In this document: in pieces, positions 22,871 through 34,129 of the stretch
How the letters are laid out: every line of letters starts with the position of its first letter
Numbering within the stretch: the stretch's first letter is position 1
NCBI GenBank assembly: GCA_032207245.1
Contig: CM063502.1
Coordinates: 74,706,509-74,770,508 of the forward strand
DNA: 64,000 nucleotides
From: Pardosa pseudoannulata
Taxonomy: Eukaryota; Arthropoda; Arachnida; Araneae; Lycosidae
Direction of reading: 5' to 3'
Program-made: the position numbers and the translations under genes
Notes under the pieces: generated by a model
Told to the model about the DNA's origin: nothing
Database searches by the model: none
What the model saw: the letters and a program-made list of their open reading frames with translations, nothing else

Positions 22871-23309
22871 TAAAAATTAATTTTAAAAATAGTGAATTTT
22901 TCCATAACTCATAATTTGGGGAGAAATACAGACAAATATAAAATAAAATATGAGCAATATTGCATTTCAACATTACTGCAGTAAAAAATATTTTCATGTT
23001 ATATTTCGAGCCAGAGGGAACAGGCTGAACTAACGAATGACGTTCTCTTATAGTTTTTAACTCTGTGTGATAGGCTGTTATTGTACACTGGAGTTCGAAG
23101 TTCGCTTCATTCTAAGTAAAAGGCTTTGTAATCCACTTGCAGGTTTTACGTTGGCGCCTCCTTGTCTAGACGTCTATTGTTTAAAGCTAGAAAAGACCCC
23201 AAGATATCCCCACTATCTCGTGAAGCAGACACTTCGGAGGTGATCGTAGTTAAAGAAAGTTGTTTAACACTGTGTCTGTGTATGATGCCATGGAAAAAAT
23301 TAAATATTA

Positions 23310-24600
23310 ACATTTGCAATAAAAGAACATGCCACGAACTTTCAAAACCCCGTCGATTCATTCTACTACATATGTGGAGAAGTGATCTTCAAGGAACAAA
23401 GTAGGTCATTGTCACCATTCCTAAAGACAGCGTATAATCTGTACTTTGTTAAGTTGGGAACCAAAACGACGTTTAGGCTTCCAAACATAGTAGTTCGTAT
23501 GTGTGTACTCTTCAACAATAATTGAAAGGCATACAAAAATCGAAGCCATTCATCGTACCTATAGTTTGGCCCCCGAACCATGTTGCAAGTTGTTACTACT
23601 GTCTGACAAATAGCACCGTTTACTTACGTATAAAGAATGAAATATAGTATCCTGACTTGCATTCTTTGAGACCTGTCAAACATCTTTCTCTTCCTGTACT
23701 CGTACTACCAGGTTCATACACACTGTATTTCATCTGATGAAGAATTTGCGGCTTGTGAGAATGTTGCACAATCTTAAAGTACGAATTTAGATCCTAATAC
23801 ACTCCAGTGTCTGACGTAAAGGAATGTGTTAAGTGATAAGTAAGGAAGAATTGAATGATTTGGTCAGAGGCTTAACCTTCCGAAAACCAATGCTTTGTTG
23901 TTTGCCTCGCGACTTCAACAATTGAATCTACATGATTGAGATGTGTAAAGATGTACAGGAAAAGAAAGGTGAACCTAATACGTAATTTCACAAAGAATGG
24001 AGATTTGGTATATTGCAGTGATATTTGGTACATTACATTGCTAATAAAACAATTAACATTTAACTGCATCACTGAAGAATGTAGACTGGTCATAGATTCA
24101 TTGGGTACAAGCCTGGAGTCAGTGATATTACATAATAACAATATGTCACCTGTCGCAACACCTATTGATCGTGCAGTGCAAATGAAAGAAATGTACTAGT
24201 ACTTGTGGAAACTACTGCAGAAATTAAATCACTAACAATTTAAGTGGTGTGTATGAGCTCATCTTGAGGTTATTGCTATCATCACAGATTTACGATGATA
24301 TTACACCAATCACTTCGGAGTTTGTTCTTTGTGTCGTTGGAACAGTCGAACCAAAGGAGTACACATCCCAAAATGGTCACTAAGGAAGCAATTAGTCACA
24401 GGAGAGATGAAAGTAGCTAATAGACTTCTCATGGATCCGGGGAAAATATTCATACCTCCTCTCAATATTACGTTAGGTCTAATGAAGTTATTTATCAAGC
24501 CCCTAAAGCAGTATGAAGCATTTACTCCTCTAAAACGTTGTTCTGAAAACTTAGGTCAAAATTAAAGAAGGTGTTTTTACAGGCCCTAAAATCACCATGA
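23310..24600 (+). pseudogene. Broken copy of a multicopy arthropod protein family (unnamed)
   Basis: Several frames together follow a long protein that I remember as occurring in many copies in arthropod genomes. I cannot name it or assign a function. In order: a Cys-containing N-terminus with YICGEVIFKEQSRSL (about 23369); KSKPFIVPIVW then CYYCLTN (about 23540-23610); a YPDLHSLRPVKHLSLPV-like block (about 23655-23700); EEFAACENVAQ-like debris (about 23740); a NLPKTNALL-like stretch (about 23875); MYRKRKVNLIRNF (about 23950); VIDSLGTSLESVILHNNN (about 24090); CRWNSRTKGVH (about 24332); DPGKIFIPPLNITLGLMKLF (about 24437); IKEGVFTGPKI (about 24564). Multiple frameshifts and stops make it a pseudogene. 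The paired CxxC motifs suggest zinc binding. The copy number suggests a transposon-linked gene; this is inference. Confidence 0.75.
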
Positions 24601-24720
24601 AGATACGTTATAAAGGGAAATGAAGTGTAAACATGTTGGCAGACTTCTAGAAGAATTTGACGAGCTGGACACCCTCTACAAATTACTAGAGGAGCAAGAA
24701 CAAGTGAAGTATAAGTGTTA

Positions 24721-27700
24721 AACTCTTAGTCTTTATATAGCTGTACGTGATTATTTTTAAATTCTGATCATAGAGTGCAAATTTATATGAGGAGGAAAAT
24801 TAGCACCTTTGCTTTGTCATTGAATTCCCTCTCTCTAAACTTGATACCTATTGATAAACACTGGTTGCAGATTTGAACTCAGGGGGACGAAATCATGTGT
24901 GTGTGAGAGGTAGAGAGAGAAAATTTTTTTTCCAAGCCTTGCAATGAAAAAATTCCCTTTTAGATCACCTCCGTAAAATATTCCTCAAACATTTTCATAA
25001 TTGTGGAGAATATAACGTGTAAATTAATTTAATTTGTAACGTGATTTAGTTCACACTGATGAAGTTTATAAATATTTCATCGCGAGTACAAGATTATAAA
25101 ATACATTAGGCTCGACACGACTGGAAAGATTTTTAAATTAAGTTCCAGCAGAAATATTAATTTAATTTAACGGATTTTATTTCTCTTAACGTCTCATAAA
25201 AGTACTTGGGAATTCATCTTTCGTCGCCTGAAACTAACGCCCCATTTATGCTTAAAACTTTCAAGAAGCACGTCTGAATGCTCAAAGATACTTTATTTAT
25301 TCATTGCACTGAATAAATAAGGTGAAAAGATCGAAAAAAATTAGAGAAATTTTTGAATTTTCAATTGAATGAAAGATTTTATTTAAGAAGCTGAGTCATT
25401 CTGATTTAATAACATATATATTACTACAAATAGCTTCCAAAAATTAGTGAAAAATGCTTTTCGAATAAGGATATAGGTCAAGCGTATAGAACATTCACGA
25501 GTATTTTAATAATTACGTGTCTTTCTGTTTATGCTGTTTTCAAATGTAGGAGTTTGGGGATATTTGTTAGTGTTCTATGAGCTCTGGGATCAATTCTATT
25601 TGAAATCAGACGTGACATCATTAAATATTGATTGCAGCTTTTCTTTTGTCATTTTATTGCGAATCCCTTTCCTTCCTGCGTCTGCAAGGTATTCACTTTC
25701 TTTTTACACATTTGTTATTCTTTTCGGAAACATGATCTCCTTTCGATAAATCTGTTGAAATCTGTTTCCTTCCGAAATTTAATTTTTACTGAATACTTAA
25801 TCCAATAAGCTTGTGATACTCTAAAGTATAAATCATTGTATTCCCGTGTAGAAAGTGTTAAATATGTTTCACTAATTAAAACTACAATTATAAGTTACTC
25901 AATATCCAAATATGTTTTTATTGTATAAGAGTATAAGAATGTATAGTCTCCTATTTCATATTTTGGTACGGTATCAACACTGGAATTACGGAAAGGTCAT
26001 TTTGAACCCTGTCTGACGTTTACTTTTCTGAAATAACGCTTCTTATTTTTTAATATATTTTTCCTTTTTTGAGCTTTTTAAATCATTGAATTTTACCATC
26101 TCAGTAAGAGGGCATAGTAACTTTGAAACCGAAAGTGGGCGTTATGACATCTTTTTCTCGAGACGGTAAAACTTTTGCGTTAGAGTGTAGTATCAGATGC
26201 AAAGTAAGGTACAAAAAGAAAATACGGTGACAGCTGTTTCGCAGTGTCTAGTGAGCTACATTCTCAATACAAGCAAACTCAGTGGCTTGTAAAAGTAGAC
26301 TGAGTTGAGAGAAACCAGAGAAACCAACGTAAGTAGTTTTGACTGGACTGCCTGTGTCTAGTTCTCTAATCCAGGCATTTTTAACACGAATAAGATTTAT
26401 ACCAATCACTCATGGAACTATTAAAATGTTACAAAGTTACAGGAAAATAAAATGAATAAATAATTTTGATAATGCAAGATTCTTAGATGAGAGAATTATT
26501 ATACGTGCAATACACACATTTCATGCGATTGAGGGTTAAGAGACGAAGCAATTGGGAATTTGCCGTGCAGGAAGCACTTTCAAGACATTGTGCTTACACA
26601 TTTAGTTATTTAAACTAAATAAGCAATTCACAACCAAAGTCAACTAAGTCCATTTTTCCTTTTACAAAATGAAATTCCTTGTCGGAGTTAAGAAAATGTT
26701 ATTTCATATGAATACATACGTACACGCGATAGAAAATATACTAGTTATTAAGCATTTTCTAAAACTTAATTTAAGTATCCAAAAATAGAGATTCAGACAC
26801 TTTAAGACTCAATTTTTTAATTTTCGAAATGAACTTGGTTCACTTTGGTTATATACCTCTCAAATATGTTTGCTTTTCCATTTTTTCTGGTAAGTTGTCT
26901 TACAACTGCAAAATACTATTCTGAAGTCCAAACGGCCTCTGCAGAAGCCAATGAAGACATAATAATTTATCCAGGAGACATTTACCTTCTATTGCTTAGG
27001 GAAGAGGGAAAATTTAGTCATGACGTCATGGGGGACATGAGAAACCTTTGAATGATCTAATGAGGATGACAGATACTAACCATTAGAAGTTACAGTTAGG
27101 TAGCTAGCCCAGAGTAATTGGACGTGCAAACATCAGTTATATTTCTGATAAGACAGAGAACAGACATACAAAATTCTACTCATAAGTCCTGGCCAAGTTG
27201 AACAAGGGACGTTTTCTATTACCAGGATCGCCATAATTACAGCTGGCAAGATTTAGTATAATGCACATATTATTAAAGTTACAAGTTGAATTTTGAGTAG
27301 AACGAAGTTTGATTTCCTTACGAATACAAATATTCCTGAAACACCAGAAAAAAAATAGTAATTTGTTGTTTATCAATATTTTGAAACAAAGAAGTTTAGT
27401 ATTGAAATCTGTTGCATACGCCGAATGGACGACTTAAGTAACCACGTGGCGAACCTTGGAAAAGTTACTTGCTGGACCGTAAGCAGATTCTCATTTTAGT
27501 CAATTCCTCTTCTTACATTGCTTGCTTCTGATTTAAAAAATATATATTTGACACAAAAATTGTGCATCAATTCTCAACTAAATGATATTTTATTCTCTAA
27601 ACCTAAATACATTGAAAATTTTAAAATGTTTAGTAATTATCGTGCTGTAAAATGATAAAGAAAATGCTTGATTGTAGTTCATAGAACAAAAAAGATATTT

Positions 27701-28049
27701 AGCTTTGACACAAAAATCTAGTTTATTTATATAATTCAAAAACAATGCTCAGTCTAAGTAAATTTTTTTTTTATACTTGATGTATATATTTTAGTTCTCT
27801 TAAAAAAATCTATTTTTATAAATAGAAAACTAAACAATAGGGTAGATATTTGGGTTTTACTTATAAAATTTTTTTTTAAACTGTTTCTACTGAAACGAGC
27901 AGAATTTTTATTTTATAATGATCAAGATAAGACTATTATAATATTTTTATTCTATCAGCAGATACTATATTTCCTTACATTTTATTTGAAGGGGGTATAC
28001 TTGAATTGGCTAAATTAAATTTTCTTTGTAAAAAAAAAGATACGTTGTT
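24721..28049. other. AT-rich DNA, nothing recognised
   Basis: No terminal repeats or known motifs. An open frame at 26845-27051 contains an acidic run (ASAEANEDIIIYPGD), but it lacks splice context or homology I can recognise. Confidence 0.45.
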
Positions 28050-28430
28050 GTTGTTTCTGATGCCCCTTACTGACTTAAACTTGGATGATTTGGTTGGGGA
28101 AACACCCCATCCAAATCTCTTTGCTTTTCTTAAATCTATTGGCGTTCTTAACTGTATATAATCCTTTTTATGGTGACTTAGTATTTATTCTACACTTTGT
28201 TGATTTTATACTTTTTACTCTTATATAATCATTTGTTATATATTATACAATCTGTTACATTACATAATTTTTTATCGTTCTGACCTGTATTTTCCTCATC
28301 TTGTTTTATTTTTCATTACGAAAATTACATTGCTCATTTTATGGCTTATCTTTACCTTTTGTTTGGCGCAGCATGTCCCATATTGGATTTTGCGCCATTA
28401 AAACTAACACTCACTCACTCACTGACGCCC
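28050..28430 (+). mobile_element. Possible LINE 3'-end fragment
   Basis: A T-rich region ends with TTTGGCGCAGCATGTCCCAT and TTTTGCGCCATTAAAAC, followed by (ACTC)n. A GGCGC...GCGCC dyad followed by short tandem repeats resembles the 3' ends of some arthropod non-LTR elements as I remember them. No coding sequence is attached and the borders are uncertain. Confidence 0.35.
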
Positions 28431-28609
28431 CTTCGTCAAACCAAACACGATTGAGCCATACGCTACTCGTATTAAGGGAAAGGAGTGGGTCTTTCGTTTT
28501 AATGCGCACTACTAGGTTCAAAGTACTACTCATGCTCAAGGAGGTTATCGTAATTTAGAAGCAGAGAGCAAGCGGAAGACCCATAGTCTTGGCCTGCTAC
28601 CCCAGACTT

Positions 28610-29160
28610 ACTGATTGAGAACTTGGAGGACATTGTGACCTTCTTCTTCTGTCGCACTACAGCCTTCTTTAGGCCAAGGCTGTCTCTAAAAGTTTCTTCC
28701 ATCTGGAACCATCCGCCGCCACAGTTCTCCACTGGTTGACTCCAATTTCATGCAGCTTTTTCTCAACCATGTCAATCCACCTGGTGTTTGGTCAACCTCT
28801 TTTCCTTTTTCCATCAACTTTTTAAAATGTAACTTTTTTTGTTGAGTTTAAGTCATTGTATCAATAAATGTGTCCCAACCACCTTAACTGATAGATCTTT
28901 ATAGTTTTCACAATATTTGGTTGTCCGAATTTAGAGTATAGTTTATGATTGTAACGGATTCTCCATACATTATTTTCTTTAACAGCTCCAAATATTTTTT
29001 TTTAGTATTTTTCGTTCAAATATTAATAGCTTATTTTCCTCAGATTTGTTCATAGTCCAACACTCGCTTCCATACATAATTATTGGCTTTACTAAAGTTT
29101 TATAAAGATTAATTTTGGTTTTTATGCCTAAGTTTTGGGCATTGTTACCACGAATATATT
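28610..29160 (-). pseudogene. LINE reverse transcriptase C-terminal remnant
   Basis: Minus-strand reading from 29155 gives NLGIKTKINLYKTLVKPI then MYGSECWTMNK, KLLIFERKILK, the ENNVWRIRYNHKLY block, IKIYQLRWLGHIYRYN and finally KRGRPNTRWIDMVEKKLHEI then NQWRTVAADGSRWKKLL. This is the conserved region after the RT catalytic core of an arthropod non-LTR retrotransposon (the 'YGSE.W...RIRYN.EL...LRW.GH..R...GRP..RW' series). The catalytic YxDD region is absent, so the copy is 5'-truncated, as is usual for LINEs. Small indels and a stop interrupt it near 28640. Confidence 0.88.
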
Positions 29161-30021
29161 TTACGTGTCCCAGTCACCTTAACGAACTTAGGCCGGCTCG
29201 GACTCCGAACCTGCAATCCTTCAGTTAGAAAAATGTTGCCAAAGATTAGATATGGAGACCCTGAGTATCTATTACAAACCAATTATAAAAACTCAATTCA
29301 ATGCTGAAGGCTGAAAATGAATGTATTTCATATATTTGTTGTGTTATTTTGCTTTACTAAAATTGTAGTAGTGTGCATATATATACATATATCGTATTTA
29401 ATCTTGAAAAACACATACCTTTTTTAAGAATTTACATCAAAAACTCATACACTGAATAATTTTTACTCATTTCTGTAATCAAATGAGATACGAAGTATAA
29501 TAAACACAAATATTTATGGGAAAAAGAAGAAAGTTAAATATCTTACTCAGGAGAAGTATTGCTGCATCTATACTCTATTCCTATTGCACTTATTTTATTT
29601 AACAGTGAAAGAATTTGTTAACTTTGATAGTAAAATTTTCAACTTGATGCATGTTTCACATTTTCTACTGTATATTGACTAATTAAATATTGTAGTATTA
29701 CTAGGTCTCTTCTCCACCTTACATTTACGTTGCCATAAAACACTTTTTTTTTAGAATGAATATGAAGAAAGAATATACAATCGCTGGTATAACCCCCCAT
29801 TAAAAGGGAGATGTATAAGGTTCAGTTTCCCCGATCATTTTATAGTTCTTACGACCTTGTGAACTAAAGAAAGACCCTCGGGTCTTTAATCCTAGGCTTT
29901 AGCTTGTCTCGAGGGAACTTTGTTTATACCTTTTTTAACGTCAACCTCACCCAACCTGAGGAAATTATTAACTTTAAAATGTCTAAATGTCTAAGTTATA
30001 TTACTTGAAGGTAATAAACGG

Positions 30022-30665
30022 CAGGGTCGTAACTAGGGCGTGGGAAAGGGGGTATTTGCCACAAGCGCATCAGTCTTTGGGGCACCGCATCAAGAGGAAA
30101 AAGGGGTCCAAACGAGGACCATTCGCTTCTTGTAGAAATAATAAAAATTTAAAAAATAATTTTTTTAAACATAAAATCCACTGTATTTGAATCCACTATG
30201 AATTTTCTTATTTTTTAAAATGCTTCTAGAAACTAAACTAGTTATAAACTCTTACAAAATGTTTACCAAACACCACTGATATACTTTAATATAAATCTGG
30301 GTATTCATTTTAAAGTTTGAATTCATTAGAGTTATTAAAACTAAATTTAAATTTAAAAATTCACCAATTTTTTATGAAAATTCAATATTTAAATAATATT
30401 CCCCCAAAATAAACTAATCAGTTTATCAGCAAAATAATATACCCCAAATATTCAAAAATATCTTTATTAATAATAAGGTAAAAATAGAAGAAAAAGTTAA
30501 AACTTAATACACTGGGAACATTTTAAGAATTAACAAATTATTTTGAGTTCATTCTGAATATATATGACATAAAAAACATGGTATATATTTTCTCACTATA
30601 TTTGGTGGCAGGGGCGCAGGCCAGTTTTTATGCTACGGGCCCTAAAGGATCTAGTTACGGCCCTG
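30022..30665 (+). mobile_element. Non-autonomous hAT element (644 bp) with perfect 8 bp TSD
   Basis: Left end CAGGGTCGTAACTAGGGCG, right end GATCTAGTTACGGCCCTG. The outermost 15 bp are inverted repeats with one mismatch (CAGGG(T/C)CGTAACTAG). Perfect ATAAACGG duplications occur at 30014-30021 and 30666-30673. There is no transposase. This is the full, singly inserted relative of copy A at 17977. Because its target duplication also sits at the right edge of copy A, both descend from one insertion event into segment X. Confidence 0.95.
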
Positions 30666-30838
30666 ATAAACGGTTTTTTAGTCGGAATGTTAGAGCTTGC
30701 TTGGGGTATGTCTTCTATGTACAAATTTAAAATAAGGTGTTTAGAATTATATTTATTAATTATTCTTGGGGAGCGGACTATTAGTTTAAGCTGGGGTTTA
30801 TATGCTTAATTTATATATATATATATATATATATATAA
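30666..30838. repeat. Segment X, left part (split by LTR)
   Basis: Matches 18628-18838, including TTTTTTAGTCGGAATGTTAG, CTTGCTTGGGGTATGTC and the TA array (30812-30837). The match resumes at 31222. Confidence 0.85.
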
Positions 30839-31221
30839 TGTAATATGGGTGAGACTCATTCAAAATTACAACACAGTTTATTTCTGGTAAGAAACATAAA
30901 ATCCGTACAACAGGCAAACACCTTTACAACTTCGTGCACACAGACAATGTGATCCCGCACATACACTTTTTAAGTAGGGATTTCTAAGGTAAAAATACTA
31001 CGAATAATCCCTAAGCACATTTGATCACTTGATACAAAATACCCATGTTTAAAGAGAACGCTCTAACTATTGGCTAAAGTAGTACAGACAGAGGCTGAAT
31101 TAAGTCTATAGCGTGTCTGGAGGGAAAAATCAGAATTACCGCGCAAACCCCGAACTCACTTTATGAACAAAAGTTATTAAATTAATATTACAATACGTAA
31201 TTAAGGGATTTTAATATTACA
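30839..31221 (-). mobile_element. Solo LTR (minus orientation) inside segment X
   Basis: A 383 bp insertion with TGTAATAT...ATATTACA ends. On the minus strand AATAAA (complement of 30877-30882) lies about 38 bp before the 3' end. It is absent from the paralogous segment at 18628-19060, which runs straight from the TA array into TTCAAACATTTTA, so the insertion is directly supported. The target lies in a TA array, so the duplication (TATAA left, TATAT right) cannot be resolved cleanly. No internal retrotransposon sequence is present. Confidence 0.72.
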
Positions 31222-31455
31222 TATATTCAAACTTTTTAATGTTTATTTAATTTCATCCAATATCTCTATACAAACCCCACGATATGTTTAATGGATTATT
31301 TGCTTTATTTTAAGCCTCATAACGCAGTAATTGGAATACGTAATAAACAGTAGGTACTAAAGTCATATTTATATATTTTATTTTTATTATCCTGTGGGGA
31401 TTAAAATGTTGAAATATACCGTTTTTTAACACGCCCTCTATGAAATAACTGCTAT
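31222..31455. repeat. Segment X, right part
   Basis: TATATTCAAACTTTTTAATG through CCTCTATGAAATAACT matches about 18839-19056. Beyond about 31450 the sequence continues as GCTATGTAAAAAAAGAG, with no second hAT copy, unlike the 18 kb composite. Confidence 0.85.
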
Positions 31456-32440
31456 GTAAAAAAAGAGAAAATAACAATCTATGAAAACAAACTACTCAAG
31501 TAGCAGGAACTGTTTTAAGCAGAAATGGACATTTCTTAATTGTTTTATCGTATCGGGAGAATCATTAGATATCTGGGGAATATGGACAATATGAAACACT
31601 GTATATACTAAGAGTTTATGGTTATACACTGCTAAAATGTAAAGACAAAGCTAAGAAAGTTATTCCAAAAAGTGTAAACATCCTACAACAGATTGTAAAA
31701 AAAGGGTTAAATAGTCATCAGATAATTTATAGTTCGTTAGGTTACGATCTACATAATAACATAGAGTTAACTCCTATCTCACCGATAAAGATAAAAATGT
31801 TTTCTACATAGCCAACAGTTCCTCCTCGGAGGTATTATAGCCTTGCTTGTATTTTTAACGAGTCCTGAAAATGACACTGTGAGCCCAATAACCTGAGAAA
31901 GTTGGAAGAAGCTTTAAGAAGGAATATGAGGAAACAAATGTTAAAGGAGGATATCTACTTTCCAAAGAATACGTATTGAATCTTTTTGTCAATAATTTAA
32001 AGCACATTTATCTGAGTCGTTTGAATACCTCTATCCCTTTTCCTCTCTACTTCTGAAATCATTTGTCATCGTCTCACCGTCCTTTGAATCGTTGAAAGTA
32101 GGCAGTACCCTTACGGCCGGGCGATATCTGAAGGCGATCTTCTATTCGATTTTCTCACTCTTTCGTTGCGAAGGTAAATCTTTTGTACAGGCGTAAAGGA
32201 ATCTTTTAGAAAAGAAGTGGAACCTATTCAGAGTAGCTTAGTAGATGCGCTGGGGTAAAATATGAAATTCTGATTTAAACATCCATTCATTCATTTTTAA
32301 AGGCAATACTTTTATAAAGAAGAATATTTAAACATTTTATACTGCATAGTAAATGAACTCAGGTCTAAAAAGTAATTATTAAATAGTTCAAAGATTATAA
32401 ACAATAAAAGATTGGAATGTTTCAGTTATACGTATGTATA

Positions 32441-32443
<3 letters not shown>
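31456..32443. other. Unrecognised DNA
   Basis: About 1 kb without recognisable motifs. A modestly GC-richer patch lies near 32100-32200. Confidence 0.4.

Positions 32444-32538
<95 letters not shown>
32444..32538. repeat. (TA)n(TG)n microsatellite
   Basis: TA from 32444 to 32510 and then TG to about 32538. Its end merges with the TGTC start of the adjacent LTR candidate. Confidence 0.95.
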
Positions 32539-32539
<1 letters not shown>

Positions 32540-32962
32540 CAGGAAAATTCTCAGGGGTTTTCAAACCATAAATCAAAGGCTAAAAATTCCCGAGACCTTT
32601 TGCTTCCCCTTTTTAACCCCTAACCTAAATTGACCACCGGGGCTACAGTTTACGCCCTCAGAGAAGGGGCCTGACCAAATATAATCCTACATGGCCCTAG
32701 CGGACAAGTTAGGAAATTTCCAAATAAAAAGGAGATACACGCTGTCGGAGACAGATTTTCTAGAGATATTTTCCCACAGATGTTGACCCAGGTGTTACGG
32801 GTATTGTACATAGAACTTCTTGCTAGCTGACCCTACATTTGTCCTGTCCCTATGATGAAGGGGGAACCCGTCCACTAACCTTATCTTAATAAATGTCTTT
32901 AGCTAAAGCAGTATCTGTTTTATGGCCATGACTGCAACCACCCATCGAGAAATCCGTCTCAT

Positions 32963-32966
<4 letters not shown>
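32537..32966 (+). mobile_element. Candidate solo LTR between dinucleotide arrays
   Basis: Runs TGTCAGGAAAATTC to CTCATTACA, 430 bp, with AATAAA at 32888-32893, 73 bp before the end. It starts with TGTCAGGA like the LTR at 49588. A TG array lies on the left and a TA array on the right. No coding sequence. The TSD cannot be determined in repeats. The 3' region (GGCCATGACTGCAACCACC) resembles 56388-56402. Confidence 0.6.

Positions 32967-33009
<43 letters not shown>
32967..33009. repeat. (TA)n microsatellite
   Basis: A 43 bp TA array directly after the LTR candidate. Confidence 0.95.
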
Positions 33010-33012
<3 letters not shown>

Positions 33013-33700
33013 AATAAAGATTTTTCTATATTCCCCTTCATTACATATTTCCCTCGTGTACTTTATATTTGGACCTACATTTTGCGTCCTTTTTTTTTCG
33101 CATATTGCCCCTTGTAAGTGTAGCTCTAGCTGCTTTCTCACGATAGCAGCCTATCTCTTCAAACAGAGCCGCCCTCGATCTGGAATTAAATTTCGGACAG
33201 AACATCCAATTCTCGCCATCTGCACCCGCAGCCCTTAAACTTTTCGGTCATACTTTGCACCCATCGGATCATATTTTGACACTCTAAAGGCAATAATGTT
33301 TCGGTTTCTCTGAGAGCCGCTCTTTTTGAAAAGTGCCGCGTTGTAGTGTTGCTAAATTCCGCTCCGCTTCGCCCTTGGCAAATTTTCACCGCATTGGATG
33401 CACCTCCCATTAGAAAAGCCTACAATTGGCTTTTCGTCTCCGCACTCCTTATCTCTGCTTTTCATTGGTGAGAGCTGAGGGAGCCCTACGTCTCCTTGAG
33501 AGCTCGGGGCTTCCTTGGCGCCCGGCAACCCTCTTGCTGGCTGTGTTTTCGGCGCCTTGGGCGTGAGCGCAGTCTAAGAGTTTTTCGTAATTTTTAGAGA
33601 CAGACAGTAAAATTTTTAAGAACCTTGCAGACGCGTTTCTTGGGACAATTTTTTTCGTTGGAGCCCACCTCAATCTTTGGCCAATCTAAGCACTCTCGTT
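33010..33700. other. GC/CpG-richer block of unknown identity
   Basis: The block, especially 33160-33660, is much richer in GC and CpG than the window average (for example CTTGGCGCCCGGCAACCC near 33513). Open frames on the minus strand (33186-33410 and 33449-33673) reflect the composition and match nothing I recognise. It starts TGTAATAAAG at the edge of a TA array, like several LTRs here, so it could be LTR or leader sequence, or a promoter-like island. I cannot decide. Confidence 0.4.
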
Positions 33701-33900
33701 TTGTTTCTATCTTACTGCGACATTCCTGGAGTTATTTTTTAAAATTACCACTACTAATCAATCAGCAAAATGATCTCCATTAACCACTATAGGTTCCTAG
33801 CAGAAGGGACCTTAAATATTTGTGTAAGATTAATGAGAAATTAAATGAAATCGGATAATAATAATAAAAAAGGCTGGAACAACTAAAGCCCCGACTCTTC

Positions 33901-33902
<2 letters not shown>

Positions 33903-33940
<38 letters not shown>
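33903..33940. repeat. (GT)n microsatellite
   Basis: 19 GT units, followed by GAGTTAGTTAGTTAG. Confidence 0.97.
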
Positions 33941-33945
<5 letters not shown>

Positions 33946-34005
33946 TAGTTAGTTAGAAGCTCAAAGATTTTAAACCGTTAAAGTTTGGACTAGATTAATT
34001 TGTGT

Positions 34006-34125
<120 letters not shown>

Positions 34126-34129
34126 GCAT

